This document shows positions 17,167 to 26,906 of a DNA stretch of 64,000 nucleotides, piece by piece (within the stretch, counting starts at the first letter, position 1; every line of letters starts with the position of its first letter). Origin of the DNA: CAZAPG01 sp964486935. GTDB lineage: Bacteria; Chloroflexota; Anaerolineae; 4572-78; J111. Position numbers and translations under genes: made by a program. Under the pieces are notes generated by a model. It made no database searches. It was not told where the DNA came from and was given only the letters and a program-made list of their open reading frames with translations. The stretch spans positions 124,001 through 188,000 of the forward strand of contig CAZAPG010000002.1 in NCBI GenBank assembly GCA_964486935.1, written 5' to 3'.

Positions 17167-17212
17167 TACTACATATTGTATCTAAAACTCAGGTTTACCA
17201 CAATATGTAGTA
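17167..17212 (-). promoter_or_regulatory. Inverted repeat upstream of the small membrane protein gene
   Basis: Perfect 13-bp arms TACTACATATTGT (17167-17179) and ACAATATGTAGTA (17200-17212) with a 20-bp spacer. Each arm itself contains a TACA..TGTA-like dyad, a pattern reminiscent of BlaI/MecI-type operators, though no such regulator is encoded in the window. It may be an operator or a 5'-UTR hairpin. Confidence 0.5.
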
Positions 17213-17248
17213 GTATATTTTAAGGTTTGGGGACTCTCCGGCAAAAAA

Positions 17249-17280
17249 AACGGAACACGCAGTACGCCGCGTGTTCCGTT
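17249..17280 (-). terminator. Rho-independent terminator of the carbamoyltransferase operon
   Basis: Perfect 12-bp stem AACGGAACACGC / GCGTGTTCCGTT with an 8-nt loop. On the minus strand it is followed by eight T residues (plus-strand A's at 17243-17250). It lies 32 nt after the stop of the last PLP-enzyme gene and closes the operon. Confidence 0.9.
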
Positions 17281-17311
17281 AAATGGTTGTCTGCTTATTT
17301 TTGCCGGGCGG

Positions 17312-18781
17312 TTATATATTTTTCAGCAGGCCGGTTTTCTGGTTGAATTCTTCAATCAGGGCGTCAATCTCTTCAACCGCGCCGGGGATGCTGCTCCAGT
17401 AGGTGGAGTCGTACCATTGGGCCTGAATTTCCTGATAGGTTTTGCCCTGTTGCTCTACCCAGGTGTAATACTTCAGGTTGTGAACCCGCTTGCGGTCGTA
17501 GTAGGTTAGCTCTTGCATATAGTCGATGGTTGTGCCCAGCAGGTAGCGATGGTACGCGGCGGCGGCATCCAGCTCGGTAAACTGGCCGCGCTCTTCGTTA
17601 AGTTCTCGCAGGCGGCTCTGGTACATCTCCATCGAGTCGGTCAGCACGGTCATTACCACATCTTGGGGGCCAAGCTCATAATATTTGGCAAACTTGATGG
17701 CCGCAATCAGGTTGCCCACGCAAGAGATGCCCAACCAGGGCAGCGTCTCGATTAACTGTGGCGACACTCCTTGTTTGGCTAAATAGTTTTGCCCTGCCGG
17801 CTCATTAAACAACCGAATCAGGCTGATGGGCGCTTCGTCGTCAACGGCAATCACCAGGTCGGTGTTTTTGACGTTGTGAATCCAGGGCACGTGCTTGTCG
17901 CCAATGCCCTCGATGCGATGCTCGCCAAAGCCGTTCAGCAGCAGGGTGGGGCACTGGGTGGCCTCGCTGGCGGCAATTTTGCTGGTGGGGAAATGCTCTT
18001 TCAAAAAATCTCCGCTGGCAATGGTTCCGGCAGAGCCGGTGGCCGACACCAACCCCCGGTAATTATCGTGAGGCCCCATCACCTGCTCCAGCACCTCTAG
18101 CATGGCCGGCCCGGTAATCTGGTAGTGCCACAGGTAGTTGCCAAACTCGTCAAACTGGTTGAAGATGACCAAATCCTGGCCAGATTGGCGCAACTCCCAG
18201 CACTTGTCAAAAATTTCTTTAACGTTGCTCTCGCTGCCGGGGGTTTTGATAATTTCGCCGGCCACAGATTGCAGCCACTCAAAGCGCTCTTGGCTCATGC
18301 CCTCCGGCAAAATAGCAATCGACTCGCAGGCCAGCAGCGAGGAGTCGTACGCGCCGCCCCGGCAGTAGTTGCCGGTCGAGGGCCAGACCGCCTTCTGGCG
18401 GGTCGGGTCAAATTGACCTGTGACCAGCCGGGGCGCCAGGCAGCCAAACGCCGCGCCCACCTTGTGCGCGCCGGTTGGAAACCATTTGCCCACCGGAGCC
18501 ACAATGCGGGCCTCCACGCCGGTCAATTCTTTGGGAAATTCCAGATAGGGAACCGGGCCAAAGCCGCCGCCGCTGGGTACCGGCTGGTTGTGCCAGGTAA
18601 TGCGGAACAGATTGAGCGGGTTGATATCCCACAGCCCCACACGTTTTAATTTTGACACAATGGCCGGGGGAATCTGGCCGGGTTCTCGCTGCTGCTTAAA
18701 GGTGGGGATAATGATGTTTCGCTCGCGCGCGCGCTGCACGGCGCGTTCCAGGGAGTCTTGCTGAATGGTTAAATCAATCAT
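17312..18781 (-). CDS. Fold-type II PLP-dependent enzyme of unassigned specificity
   Basis: 489 residues, longer than cysteine synthase or TrpB (320-400). The PLP lysine lies in FPTGAHKVGAAFGC, a TrpB-like S/GAHKxN-type loop, and the PLP-phosphate loop is probably SATGSAGTIASGDF. A C-terminal extension of ~100 residues (YYDRKRVHNLKYYTWVEQQ region) is not part of the common core. An AAGGAA ribosome site precedes the ATG. It is the last gene of the GntR-carbamoyltransferase operon, separated from the threonine-synthase-like gene by a 223-bp gap holding a repeat. A beta-elimination or replacement on a diamino or ureido amino acid is a reasonable guess. It is not the classical 2,3-diaminopropionate ammonia-lyase YgeX. 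Confidence 0.8.
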   Translation of the reverse strand: MIDLTIQQDSLERAVQRARERNIIIPTFKQQREPGQIPPAIVSKLKRVGLWDINPLNLFRITWHNQPVPSGGGFGPVPYLEFPKELTGVEARIVAPVGKWFPTGAHKVGAAFGCLAPRLVTGQFDPTRQKAVWPSTGNYCRGGAYDSSLLACESIAILPEGMSQERFEWLQSVAGEIIKTPGSESNVKEIFDKCWELRQSGQDLVIFNQFDEFGNYLWHYQITGPAMLEVLEQVMGPHDNYRGLVSATGSAGTIASGDFLKEHFPTSKIAASEATQCPTLLLNGFGEHRIEGIGDKHVPWIHNVKNTDLVIAVDDEAPISLIRLFNEPAGQNYLAKQGVSPQLIETLPWLGISCVGNLIAAIKFAKYYELGPQDVVMTVLTDSMEMYQSRLRELNEERGQFTELDAAAAYHRYLLGTTIDYMQELTYYDRKRVHNLKYYTWVEQQGKTYQEIQAQWYDSTYWSSIPGAVEEIDALIEEFNQKTGLLKNI

Positions 18782-18807
18782 TGTTTATTCCTTGATTTGA
18801 ATTTATA

Positions 18808-18948
18808 TAGGACTTACGCACTTCAAGACCCTAAAGGTTTCAAAGCACAAATTTCGGCCAAAATTCTGCCTAAACCTGAGCTAAATCTTATCAAAACCAT
18901 ACTTTCTAAAACCTTTAGGGTCTGCTTTTTGCCAACTGCGTAACTTCT
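18808..18948 (+). repeat. MITE-like element, full copy
   Basis: 141 bp with inverted ends. AGACCCTAAAGGTTT (18826-18840) pairs perfectly with AAACCTTTAGGGTCT (18909-18923), and the outer TTACGCA (18814-18820) pairs with TGCGTAA (18937-18943). It carries no coding capacity. A derivative lacking the middle is found at 5534-5609. It sits between two genes of one operon. Just downstream (18959-18995) GTGCGT / ACGCAC half-palindromes recall the repeat at 34693-34745. Confidence 0.8.
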
Positions 18949-19004
18949 ATTATAAATGAGCGTAGTGCGTAGTTATCAATATTTAACGTATCACGCACCG
19001 CGTT

Positions 19005-20261
19005 CTACATCTTGCTTATCACTTCCTTTAGCGCCTCAATATTCGGCGCGACCCGTTGGGGGCGAGTCCCCACCTGTTCTGTGGCTTTGATGGCGCTGGC
19101 CACATCTTTCAGGCCGTTGCCGGTGTTGATGACCACAATCCGCTCGTGGGGAGAAACCTGCCCTTGCTCGATGGCTTTGAGCAGGCCGGCAAAAGCGGCA
19201 GCCCCGGCGGGTTCGGCAAAAACGCCGCAGCCCCGGGCCAGGGCCGGAATGGCCGCCAGAATCTCCTCGTCGCTCACGGCGATGAAAGCGCCGCCGGTTT
19301 CTTTGACGGCGTTGAGCGCCTTGAGGCGGTCGCGGGGCAGGCCGGCGCTGATGCTGTCGGCTATGGTTTGGGCCTTGATGGGCGGTTTGGTGAGTACGTC
19401 CTCGTTGTTTTGCCAGGCCTGATACATGTAGGCGCTGCCCTGGGCCTGCACGCCCATCAGTTTGGGCATGTGGCTAATCCAGCCCAGGGCCAGCAAATCC
19501 TTTAACCCTTTGTGCACTCCGCCGATGATGCAGCCATCGCCAACGCTCACAAAAATGCGGTCCGGGGCCTGCCAGCCTAGCTGCTCGCAAATTTCAAAGC
19601 TGACAGTTTTTTTGCCTTCGGTCATGTAGGGGTTGTAGCCGGTATTGCGGTTGTACCAGCCGTACTCGGCCACGGCCTGCATGCACAGCTCAAAGGCGTC
19701 GTCGTAAGTCCCTTTGACCAGCATCACCGTGGAGCCGAAAACCAGCAGTTGGGTGATTTTGGCCTGGGGCGCGCTTTCCGGCACAAAGATGATGTTGGGC
19801 TGGTTGACGCTGGCGCACAGGCCGCTCAGGGCGGCGGCGGCGTTGCCGGTGCTGGCCACGGCAATCATACCGGCCTGTTTTTCCTGGGCCTTCACAATGG
19901 CAAGGGCGCTGGCCCGGTCTTTGAAGCTGGCGGTGGGCAGGCGTCCATCATCTTTAACCCACAGATGTTGCAGGCCCAACTCGTCGGCCAGGCGGGTGGC
20001 GCGGTACAGGGGGGTCCAGCCCACGGTGAGCGGTGGGGTTTTGGCCTGGGGGTCAACCGGCAGCAACGCTTTGTAGCGCCAGATGGTGTGGTTGGTGGAG
20101 TGCATCAAATCGCCCTGGCTGAGGCGACGCCCAATTAGGTCGTAATCGTACTGAATGTCAACAATGCCTTCGTTGCCGTGGTCGGGGCAAACGTAGTCAA
20201 TTTCATTGGGCAAGTATACTTTGCCGCAGATGAGGCATTTGAGGTTTAGAACGTGTTCCAT
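19005..20261 (-). CDS. Threonine synthase family PLP enzyme
   Basis: 418 residues. An N-terminal zinc-ribbon-like part (LKCLICGKVYL, then YVCPDHG) is typical of the archaeal/bacterial threonine synthase subfamily. The PLP lysine is in LPTASFKDRASALA, followed by the glycine-rich ASTGNAAAALSGLCA phosphate loop. Overall length and motifs fit ThrC (O-phosphohomoserine to threonine), but the partner genes (carbamoyltransferase, carbamate kinase) suggest a different substrate, such as a beta- or gamma-substituted diamino acid. It is eight bases from the carbamate kinase stop. No strong ribosome site precedes the ATG, so translational coupling is likely. Confidence 0.82.
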   Translation of the reverse strand: MEHVLNLKCLICGKVYLPNEIDYVCPDHGNEGIVDIQYDYDLIGRRLSQGDLMHSTNHTIWRYKALLPVDPQAKTPPLTVGWTPLYRATRLADELGLQHLWVKDDGRLPTASFKDRASALAIVKAQEKQAGMIAVASTGNAAAALSGLCASVNQPNIIFVPESAPQAKITQLLVFGSTVMLVKGTYDDAFELCMQAVAEYGWYNRNTGYNPYMTEGKKTVSFEICEQLGWQAPDRIFVSVGDGCIIGGVHKGLKDLLALGWISHMPKLMGVQAQGSAYMYQAWQNNEDVLTKPPIKAQTIADSISAGLPRDRLKALNAVKETGGAFIAVSDEEILAAIPALARGCGVFAEPAGAAAFAGLLKAIEQGQVSPHERIVVINTGNGLKDVASAIKATEQVGTRPQRVAPNIEALKEVISKM

Positions 20262-20269
20262 GAGATTTT

Positions 20270-21214
20270 TTAAAGAGTAATCTGCGTGCCGGTTTCTCCG
20301 GCCACGGCTCGCTCAATGTTCTCCGGGTTGGTAATTATAGCTTCCCGGCCGCCATTTTCTAAAAAATTGACCACGGCCTGAATTTTAGGGGCCATGCTGC
20401 CTTTGGCAAAATGCGAGCCTTCGGCCAGATATTGTTTGGCTTGAGCCAGGGTAATGTGGTCCAGCCATTGCTCATTGGGTTTGCCAAAGTTGAGCGCCAC
20501 TTTTTCAACGCCAGTGCTGATAATAAACAGGTCGGCCTTGATGAGGGTAGCCAGCAGCGAGGCGGCGTAATCTTTATCAATAACGGCGGCAATACCTTGC
20601 AGGTTGCCTTGGGCGGTGGCCACCACGGGGATGCCCCCGCCGCCAACGGCGATTACCACCACCCCGGCGGCAATCAACTGTTTGATGACCTGCTCTTCAA
20701 CAATGCGAACCGGCATGGGCGAGGGCACCACGCGCCGCCAGCCGCGCCCGGCATCTTCAACTACATTCCAGCCTTCGGCGCGGCGGCGTTCGGCCTGCTC
20801 TTCATCCATAAATGAGCCGATAGGCTTGCTGGGGTTTTGAAAGGCCGGGTCGTTGGAGTCAACTTCTACCTGGGTGACAACTGTGGCAACGTGTCTGTTA
20901 ATGCCCAGCCGCTGAAAATGGTTGTGCAGGTTTTGTTGCAGCGCGTAGCCGATAGCGCCCTGGCTATCGGCGCCGCAGACATCAAGGGGCACTTCGTGCA
21001 GTTCGTGAGCGGCTAACTCTGAACGGCGCAGAATAAAGCCCACCTGCGGCCCGTTGCCGTGGCCAATCACCACATTCCAGCCATTTTTGATGAGGCTGGC
21101 AATATGGCTGCAAGTTTCGCGGGCCGCTTCATACTGGTCAGGAACGGTTTGGTGCGCTTTATCTTTTATGAGGGAATTGCCGCCAATGGCAATTACAGCA
21201 ACTTTGCCGGTCAT
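20270..21214 (-). CDS. arcC: Carbamate kinase
   Basis: 314 residues, the normal family length. Converts carbamoyl phosphate plus ADP to carbamate and ATP. Motifs: VIAIGGNSLIKD at the N-terminus, VIGHGNGPQVGFILRR, GWRRVVPSPMPVRIVE, VIAVGGGGIPVV, and KGSMAPKIQAVVNFLENGG near the end, all typical of ArcC/YqeA. AAGGAG with 7-nt spacing precedes the ATG. It lies directly after the carbamoyltransferase gene, which gives the classic two-step phosphorolysis plus ATP-forming arrangement. Strong assignment. Confidence 0.93.
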   Translation of the reverse strand: MTGKVAVIAIGGNSLIKDKAHQTVPDQYEAARETCSHIASLIKNGWNVVIGHGNGPQVGFILRRSELAAHELHEVPLDVCGADSQGAIGYALQQNLHNHFQRLGINRHVATVVTQVEVDSNDPAFQNPSKPIGSFMDEEQAERRRAEGWNVVEDAGRGWRRVVPSPMPVRIVEEQVIKQLIAAGVVVIAVGGGGIPVVATAQGNLQGIAAVIDKDYAASLLATLIKADLFIISTGVEKVALNFGKPNEQWLDHITLAQAKQYLAEGSHFAKGSMAPKIQAVVNFLENGGREAIITNPENIERAVAGETGTQITL

Positions 21215-21273
21215 TATATACTCCTTTAAGAATTCAGTGGTCAGTCGTCAGTAATTAGTAACCCGAAACCTAT

Positions 21274-22251
<978 letters not shown>

Positions 22252-22318
22252 TGTTTAAAACTCCTTTGTAGTTATCCAAATTTGGTTTGTAATGAATGAA
22301 TTTATGGTTTTAATGGGA

Positions 22319-22326
22319 CATACAAC
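22319..22326 (-). promoter_or_regulatory. Isolated GTTGTATG half-site between regulator and carbamoyltransferase genes
   Basis: On the minus strand this reads GTTGTATG, identical to the two tandem copies at 23071-23086 before the GntR gene. It touches the GntR stop codon and precedes the carbamoyltransferase gene by ~70 bp. A possible second binding site for the regulator; single short match, so weak. Confidence 0.3.
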
Positions 22327-23055
22327 TTAAGCCTGCCGGCGAATGAGGCGCAGCCTGAGCAGGTCGTCTCTAAAAAATGAACGGGCTTTGAGAATGGGGA
22401 GGTTTTCCTGGTTGTAGCCAATCTCGTCAAACGAGATGAGAGCGGTGTGGGGCCGGGGCAGGTTGAACAAGCCGGTTAGCCAGTCTGGCGCGCTCAAGGG
22501 CACAATCTCGCTCAGGTAATAGCTGAGTTGTTGCTGGCAGCAGGTCATAAGAAATTTAAAGACTGGTTGGTGAAAAATGTCCTCGGAATAGGCAGTAGTG
22601 ATGATTGGGGTGGGAATGTGGTTGATAGTGAAGATAACCGGCTGCCCGTCGGCCAGAAATAGTTTTTTAACAATCAAAACCGTATCCGTTGCCCTCAAAT
22701 TGAGGCTGCCGGCGGTTTCTAAATCGGCCACCTGTTCCTCAATGCTTATAATGCGGGTTGAGGGGGTATAGCCGTGGTCGTGCAGCATGGCCTCGTAGCC
22801 CCAAATCTCTTCCAGCCGTGTTTTGAGTTGTAGACCGGCTTCGTTAATGAAGGTGCCGGCGCCTTGTTTGCGAAAGATGGCCCCTTCCAACTCCAGCCGG
22901 CTGAGGGCATCGCGAATGGTGGTGCGGCTGACGCCCAACTCGCTGGCCAGGTCCGTTTCGGACGGAATCCGCCCTTCCTCAAATTCTTCATTAAGAATCC
23001 GCTGCTTGAGGTGGCTTTTTACCTGTTCGGTTAGTGATGGGGTGCGTTTGAGCAT
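22327..23055 (-). CDS. GntR family (HutC/UbiC-associated subfamily) transcriptional regulator
   Basis: 242 residues. The N-terminal winged helix has GRIPSETDLASELGVSRTTIRDALSRLELEGAI, the unmistakable GntR DNA-binding pattern. The C-terminal half is a UTRA ligand-binding domain (DTVLIVKKLFLADGQPVIF, then LISFDEIGYNQENLPIL). It is the first gene of the operon with carbamoyltransferase, carbamate kinase and two PLP enzymes, so it probably senses the operon's substrate and represses its own transcription. A consensus promoter (23096-23124) and repeated GTTGTATG sites lie upstream. Confidence 0.92.
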   Translation of the reverse strand: MLKRTPSLTEQVKSHLKQRILNEEFEEGRIPSETDLASELGVSRTTIRDALSRLELEGAIFRKQGAGTFINEAGLQLKTRLEEIWGYEAMLHDHGYTPSTRIISIEEQVADLETAGSLNLRATDTVLIVKKLFLADGQPVIFTINHIPTPIITTAYSEDIFHQPVFKFLMTCCQQQLSYYLSEIVPLSAPDWLTGLFNLPRPHTALISFDEIGYNQENLPILKARSFFRDDLLRLRLIRRQA

Positions 23056-23070
23056 TTAAAATAAGGTAAG

Positions 23071-23090
23071 GTTGTATGGTTGTATGACAA
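23071..23090 (-). promoter_or_regulatory. Probable GntR operator
   Basis: Two head-to-tail GTTGTATG units (23071-23078, 23079-23086), the second forming the dyad TTGTATGACAA (23080-23090). The site lies between the -10 box and the start codon of the regulator, where a repressor would block transcription. HutC-type regulators often use TTGT/ACAA-like half-sites. Confidence 0.5.
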
Positions 23091-23095
23091 ATTTG

Positions 23096-23124
23096 ATAAT
23101 ACTCTCAAGCCATAATTTTGTCAA
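23096..23124 (-). promoter_or_regulatory. Sigma-70 promoter of the GntR-carbamoyltransferase operon
   Basis: On the minus strand: TTGACA (-35, plus-strand 23119-23124), a 17-bp spacer, TATTAT (-10, plus-strand 23096-23101). This is a near-consensus housekeeping promoter about 40 bp before the regulator's ATG. Confidence 0.75.
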
Positions 23125-23141
23125 TTAGCAAATTGAGTTTT

Positions 23142-23230
23142 GGTGCGTCCCAAATTTTAGGAATTTGGGGCATCTTGGGCAGGGGGGATACCCCCCGTAC
23201 CCCCAGTCTGTTCCCAAAATTTGGGACAGA
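23142..23230 (+). repeat. Triple-hairpin dispersed repeat, copy B
   Basis: About 89 bp: GGTGCGTCCCAAATTTTAGG, central GGGGGGATACCCCCC, and GTCTGTTCCCAAAATTTGGG then ACAGA. Same orientation as copy A. It lies between the divergent GntR promoter and the SRPBCC gene. Confidence 0.87.
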
Positions 23231-23304
23231 CCCATTGAGTTTTCATCGGGATTTCATAAAGGTAGGGTATAAAGTTGCAATAACGTTCAAGCGAGGACGC
23301 CTTT

Positions 23305-23754
23305 ATGCCCGTTTTTGATTACAGCTTTACGGTTAATGCGCCGCTGGCAGCCGTGGCCGGGTTTCATCACGATACTCGCGTGCTCAAGCGGCTGACCCCT
23401 CCACCGGTTTTTGTGCAACTGCATAAATTTGAACCGTTGGGCGAAGGGTCGATTGCGGATTTTACCCTCTGGTTTGGTCCGCTGCCTTTTCATTGGATAG
23501 CGGTTCATTCTAATGTAGACCCGCTGCGTGGCTTTACCGATACCCAACAAACCGGTCCGCTCAAACATTGGGCGCACACCCACACCTTTAGCGCCGAAGG
23601 CGAAGCGCAAACCCGCGTGCATGAGCGCATTGAGTACGAGCATTACCCCGGTTGGCGCGGCCTGTTAAGCCGGCTGTTCTTTGCCGGGCCGGCATTGTAT
23701 TTAAATTTTACCTATCGGAAAATGGTTACGCGGCGCTTTGTGGAACGGCAGTAG
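23305..23754 (+). CDS. SRPBCC (START-like) domain protein
   Basis: 149 residues, one hydrophobic-cavity START/Bet v1-like domain: an N-terminal beta strand with FDYSFTVNAPLAAVAGFHHD, a central sheet, and a long C-terminal helix (LLSRLFFAGPALYLNFTYRKM). Such proteins bind lipids or act as cyclases or aromatases; no catalytic residues can be assigned. The last 29 nt overlap the 3' end of uvrA on the opposite strand. Confidence 0.75.
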   Translation: MPVFDYSFTVNAPLAAVAGFHHDTRVLKRLTPPPVFVQLHKFEPLGEGSIADFTLWFGPLPFHWIAVHSNVDPLRGFTDTQQTGPLKHWAHTHTFSAEGEAQTRVHERIEYEHYPGWRGLLSRLFFAGPALYLNFTYRKMVTRRFVERQ

Positions 23755-26632
23755 CCAGCGCGCGTTGCAGCCACCGGCCGGTGTAACTATCGGGGTTGTT
23801 GGCTACCTGCTCTGGCGTGCCGGCCGCCACTACCTTGCCCCCGGCGTGGCCGCCCTCCGGCCCAATGTCGATAATCCAATCGGCGCATTTGATAACGTCC
23901 AGATTGTGTTCAATTACAACCACGGTGTTGCCGCCATTGACCAGCCGGTTGAGCACGGCCAGCAGCCGCTCGATATCGGCAAAGTGCAGGCCGGTGGTCG
24001 GCTCATCTAATATGTAGAGGGTTTTGCCCGTAGCGCGCCGGCTCAGTTCTTTGGACAGCTTGATGCGCTGGGCCTCACCGCCGGAGAGGGTGGTGGCCGG
24101 CTGGCCCAGGGTAACATACCCCACCCCCACGGCGTGCAGTGTCTCTAACTTGTTGCGGATAGCCGGGATGTTAGAGAAAAATTCCAGCCCCTCATCTACC
24201 GTCATCGCCAGCACGTCGGCAATAGATTTACCCTTGTATTTAATTTGCAACGTTTCCCGGTTGTAGCGTTTGCCGTGGCACACCTCGCAGGGCACGTAGA
24301 TATCGGGCAGAAACTGCATTTCAATTTTGATGATGCCGTCGCCCTGGCAAGCCTCGCAGCGCCCCCCCTTGACGTTAAAGCTGAAGCGTCCGGCCTTGTA
24401 GCCGCGCAGTTTGCTCTCTGGCAGGCTGGCAAACAGCTCTCTTAACGGGCTGAACAGGCCGGTGTAGGTGGCCGGGTTACTGCGCGGCGTGCGGCCAATG
24501 GGCTGTTGGTCAATATCAATCACCTTGTCAATCTGCTCAACCCCCTCGATGCGCTCATGCAGGCCCGGTTTGGAGGTGGCCTGGTAGAGCAACTGGTCCA
24601 GCTTTTTGTGCAGAATTTCAATAACAAGACTGCTTTTACCGCTGCCGCTAACGCCGGTAACGCAAATAAATTTGCCCAGCGGAAAGCTAATGTCGATATT
24701 TTTAAGGTTGTTCTCTCTGGCCCCGCGCACCACAATTTCTTTGCCGTTACCGGGGCGTCGCTGGGAGGGGGTAGGGATGCGCTTATCGCCGCGCAGATAT
24801 TGGGCGGTCAGCGAGTTGCTGTGAGCCAGAAAACTATCCCGGTCGGCAGACCAGACTACCTCGCCGCCGTGTTTGCCCGCGCCCGGCCCCATGTCGATAA
24901 TCCAATCGGCGCTGCGCATGGTGTCTTCATCGTGCTCTACCACCAGCACGGTGTTGCCTAAATCGCGCAGCCCTTCCAGGGTGCGAATCAACCGGGCGTT
25001 ATCGCGCTGGTGCAGGCCGATGCTCGGCTCATCTAAAATGTAAAGGCAGCCCATCAACTGAGAGCCAATTTGGGTTGCCAGCCGAATGCGCTGGGCCTCG
25101 CCGCCAGACAGGGTAGTGGCCGACCGGCTGAGGGTGAGGTAGTCCAGCCCTACATCTTGCATAAATTGCAGCCGGGCGATAATCTCTTTTAAAATGGGCG
25201 TAGCAATCATTTGCTGGCGTTCGGTTAGCCGGGCGCTGGCCGGGGCGTCGAGCTGGTTGTTTTGCAGCGCCTTAAACCAGACCAGCGCGTCGGTAACGGG
25301 CATATCGCTCACCTGGTGAATACCCAGCCCGGCAATGGTTACGGCCAGGGCTTCGGGGCGCAGCCGGTGCCCGCCACAGGCCGGGCAGGTGCGGGTTGAC
25401 ATGTATTTTTCCAGGTCGCCGTAAACATCGGCATTGCTGGTATCTTTGAAGCGGCGCTGCAAATTGGGGATGACGCCTTCAAAAGCGGTGCTGTAGCTGC
25501 GCAGTTCGCCTTCGGCGTTTTGGTAGCTCAGTTTGATTTTTTCGCCGGGTTTGCCGCCGTACAAAATAATGTCTCGCTGTTTGGAAGTCAGGTCAGAGAC
25601 CGGCGTGTCGAGCGGTAAATTGTAATTTTGGGCCACAGCAGCGATGAGTTGGGCATAGTAACCGTTTTGGTTGCTCTGGCTCAGCCTGGCCCAGGGGCGA
25701 ATAGCGCCGGTAGCCAGCGTTCTGTCCGGGTGCAGCACCAGGTCGGGGTCAAACTCTGAGCGCGCGCCCAGGCCATCGCAGGCAGGGCAGGCCCCGTGCG
25801 GGCTGTTAAAGCTAAAGGTGCGCGGTTCAATTTCGGGCAGGTTGGTGCCGCAATGCAGGCAGGCAAAATGCTCGCTAAAGAGCTTGTCCCACGGTTTTTC
25901 GGGGTCGGTAACATCTTGCACAACCATAACGCCGTTGCCCAGTTTGAGGGCGGTTTCCACCGAGTCGGCCAGCCGGGCGCTATCTTCGCCCTGCTGGTGG
26001 CGAATAATCAGCCGGTCTACCACGGCCTCGATGGTGTGCAGTTTGTATTGTTCCAGGCTAATATCCTCGTCCAGGTCGCGGATTTGGCCATCTACCCGCA
26101 CCCGCACAAAGCCGGCCTTGCGAATGTCCTCGAATACGGCTTTGTGTTCGCCTTTGCGGTCGCGCACCAGCGGGGCCAAAATCATAATGCGGCTGCCATC
26201 GGGTTTGCCCGAAATAGCATCGACGATTTGCTGGCTGGTTTGCACGTTGACTTCTCGCCCGCAGTTGTGGCAGTGGGGCGCGCCGATGCGGGCGTACAGT
26301 AGCCGCAGGTAGTCGTAAATTTCGGTGACGGTGCCGACGGTGGAGCGGGGGTTGTGGCTGGCCCCTTTCTGGTCGATGGAGATGGCCGGGCTGAGGCCCT
26401 CAATCTGGTCCACATCGGGTTTGTCCATCTGGCCCAAAAACTGGCGGGCGTAGGCCGATAGACTTTCAACGTAGCGGCGCTGGCCTTCGGCGTAGATGGT
26501 ATCAAAGGCCAGGCTGCTTTTGCCGCTGCCCGACAGGCCGGTAATGACCACCAGCCTGTCGCGTGGAATTTCTACGTTAATATTTTTCAGGTTATGCTCG
26601 CGGGCGCCACGAATGATAAGATTTTTCTGCAT
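23726..26632 (-). CDS. uvrA: Excinuclease ABC subunit A
   Basis: 968 residues, full length. DNA-damage recognition ATPase of nucleotide excision repair. It contains two ABC ATPase modules (Walker A GLSGSGKSSLAF near residue 35 and GVSGSGKSSLVI near 660), two LSGGEAQRIRLA / LSGGEAQRIKLS signatures, and zinc-finger cysteines (HCHNCGR; FACLHCG; CPACDG; RCEACQGDG and CEVCHGKRYN). Nothing appears missing. It is transcribed alone here; uvrB and uvrC are not in the window, but an XPB/Bax1 pair (42623-48530) supplies a second, archaeal-type repair machine. Confidence 0.97.
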   Translation of the reverse strand: MQKNLIIRGAREHNLKNINVEIPRDRLVVITGLSGSGKSSLAFDTIYAEGQRRYVESLSAYARQFLGQMDKPDVDQIEGLSPAISIDQKGASHNPRSTVGTVTEIYDYLRLLYARIGAPHCHNCGREVNVQTSQQIVDAISGKPDGSRIMILAPLVRDRKGEHKAVFEDIRKAGFVRVRVDGQIRDLDEDISLEQYKLHTIEAVVDRLIIRHQQGEDSARLADSVETALKLGNGVMVVQDVTDPEKPWDKLFSEHFACLHCGTNLPEIEPRTFSFNSPHGACPACDGLGARSEFDPDLVLHPDRTLATGAIRPWARLSQSNQNGYYAQLIAAVAQNYNLPLDTPVSDLTSKQRDIILYGGKPGEKIKLSYQNAEGELRSYSTAFEGVIPNLQRRFKDTSNADVYGDLEKYMSTRTCPACGGHRLRPEALAVTIAGLGIHQVSDMPVTDALVWFKALQNNQLDAPASARLTERQQMIATPILKEIIARLQFMQDVGLDYLTLSRSATTLSGGEAQRIRLATQIGSQLMGCLYILDEPSIGLHQRDNARLIRTLEGLRDLGNTVLVVEHDEDTMRSADWIIDMGPGAGKHGGEVVWSADRDSFLAHSNSLTAQYLRGDKRIPTPSQRRPGNGKEIVVRGARENNLKNIDISFPLGKFICVTGVSGSGKSSLVIEILHKKLDQLLYQATSKPGLHERIEGVEQIDKVIDIDQQPIGRTPRSNPATYTGLFSPLRELFASLPESKLRGYKAGRFSFNVKGGRCEACQGDGIIKIEMQFLPDIYVPCEVCHGKRYNRETLQIKYKGKSIADVLAMTVDEGLEFFSNIPAIRNKLETLHAVGVGYVTLGQPATTLSGGEAQRIKLSKELSRRATGKTLYILDEPTTGLHFADIERLLAVLNRLVNGGNTVVVIEHNLDVIKCADWIIDIGPEGGHAGGKVVAAGTPEQVANNPDSYTGRWLQRALATAVPQSAA

Positions 26633-26830
26633 GCTGTTGCTGCCGGATTGCCTGATGGATATTGAGTCAAATTGTCAATTTACCATTAAGCCGGAGATTT
26701 TGCAACGCATTCGGGATAATTTGGGCGTTTGAGGTTGATAAACCCAAAACGGGGCAAGTTGCGCTGGCTGCTACAACTGAACGATTTCAACATAACACCC
26801 TGGCGCATTAGCGCATTTAACTATTTGGTT

Positions 26831-26836
26831 TATAAT
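26831..26836 (+). promoter_or_regulatory. -10 box upstream of the H1-like gene
   Basis: TATAAT, about 75 bp before the ATG at 26907; the corresponding -35 position is poor (TTAGCG). The stretch 26633-26906 holds no gene I can support. Confidence 0.35.
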
Positions 26837-26906
26837 ATCCTCTCTCAAAATCTGCGCGTAACAGATGCGCGCAAAATAAAATTATATTTAGAAGGAGATG
26901 TTTATT

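Noticed and set aside
18125..18649. 174-codon open frame on the plus strand
   Set aside because: Antisense to the PLP-enzyme gene and without ribosome site or recognisable motifs.
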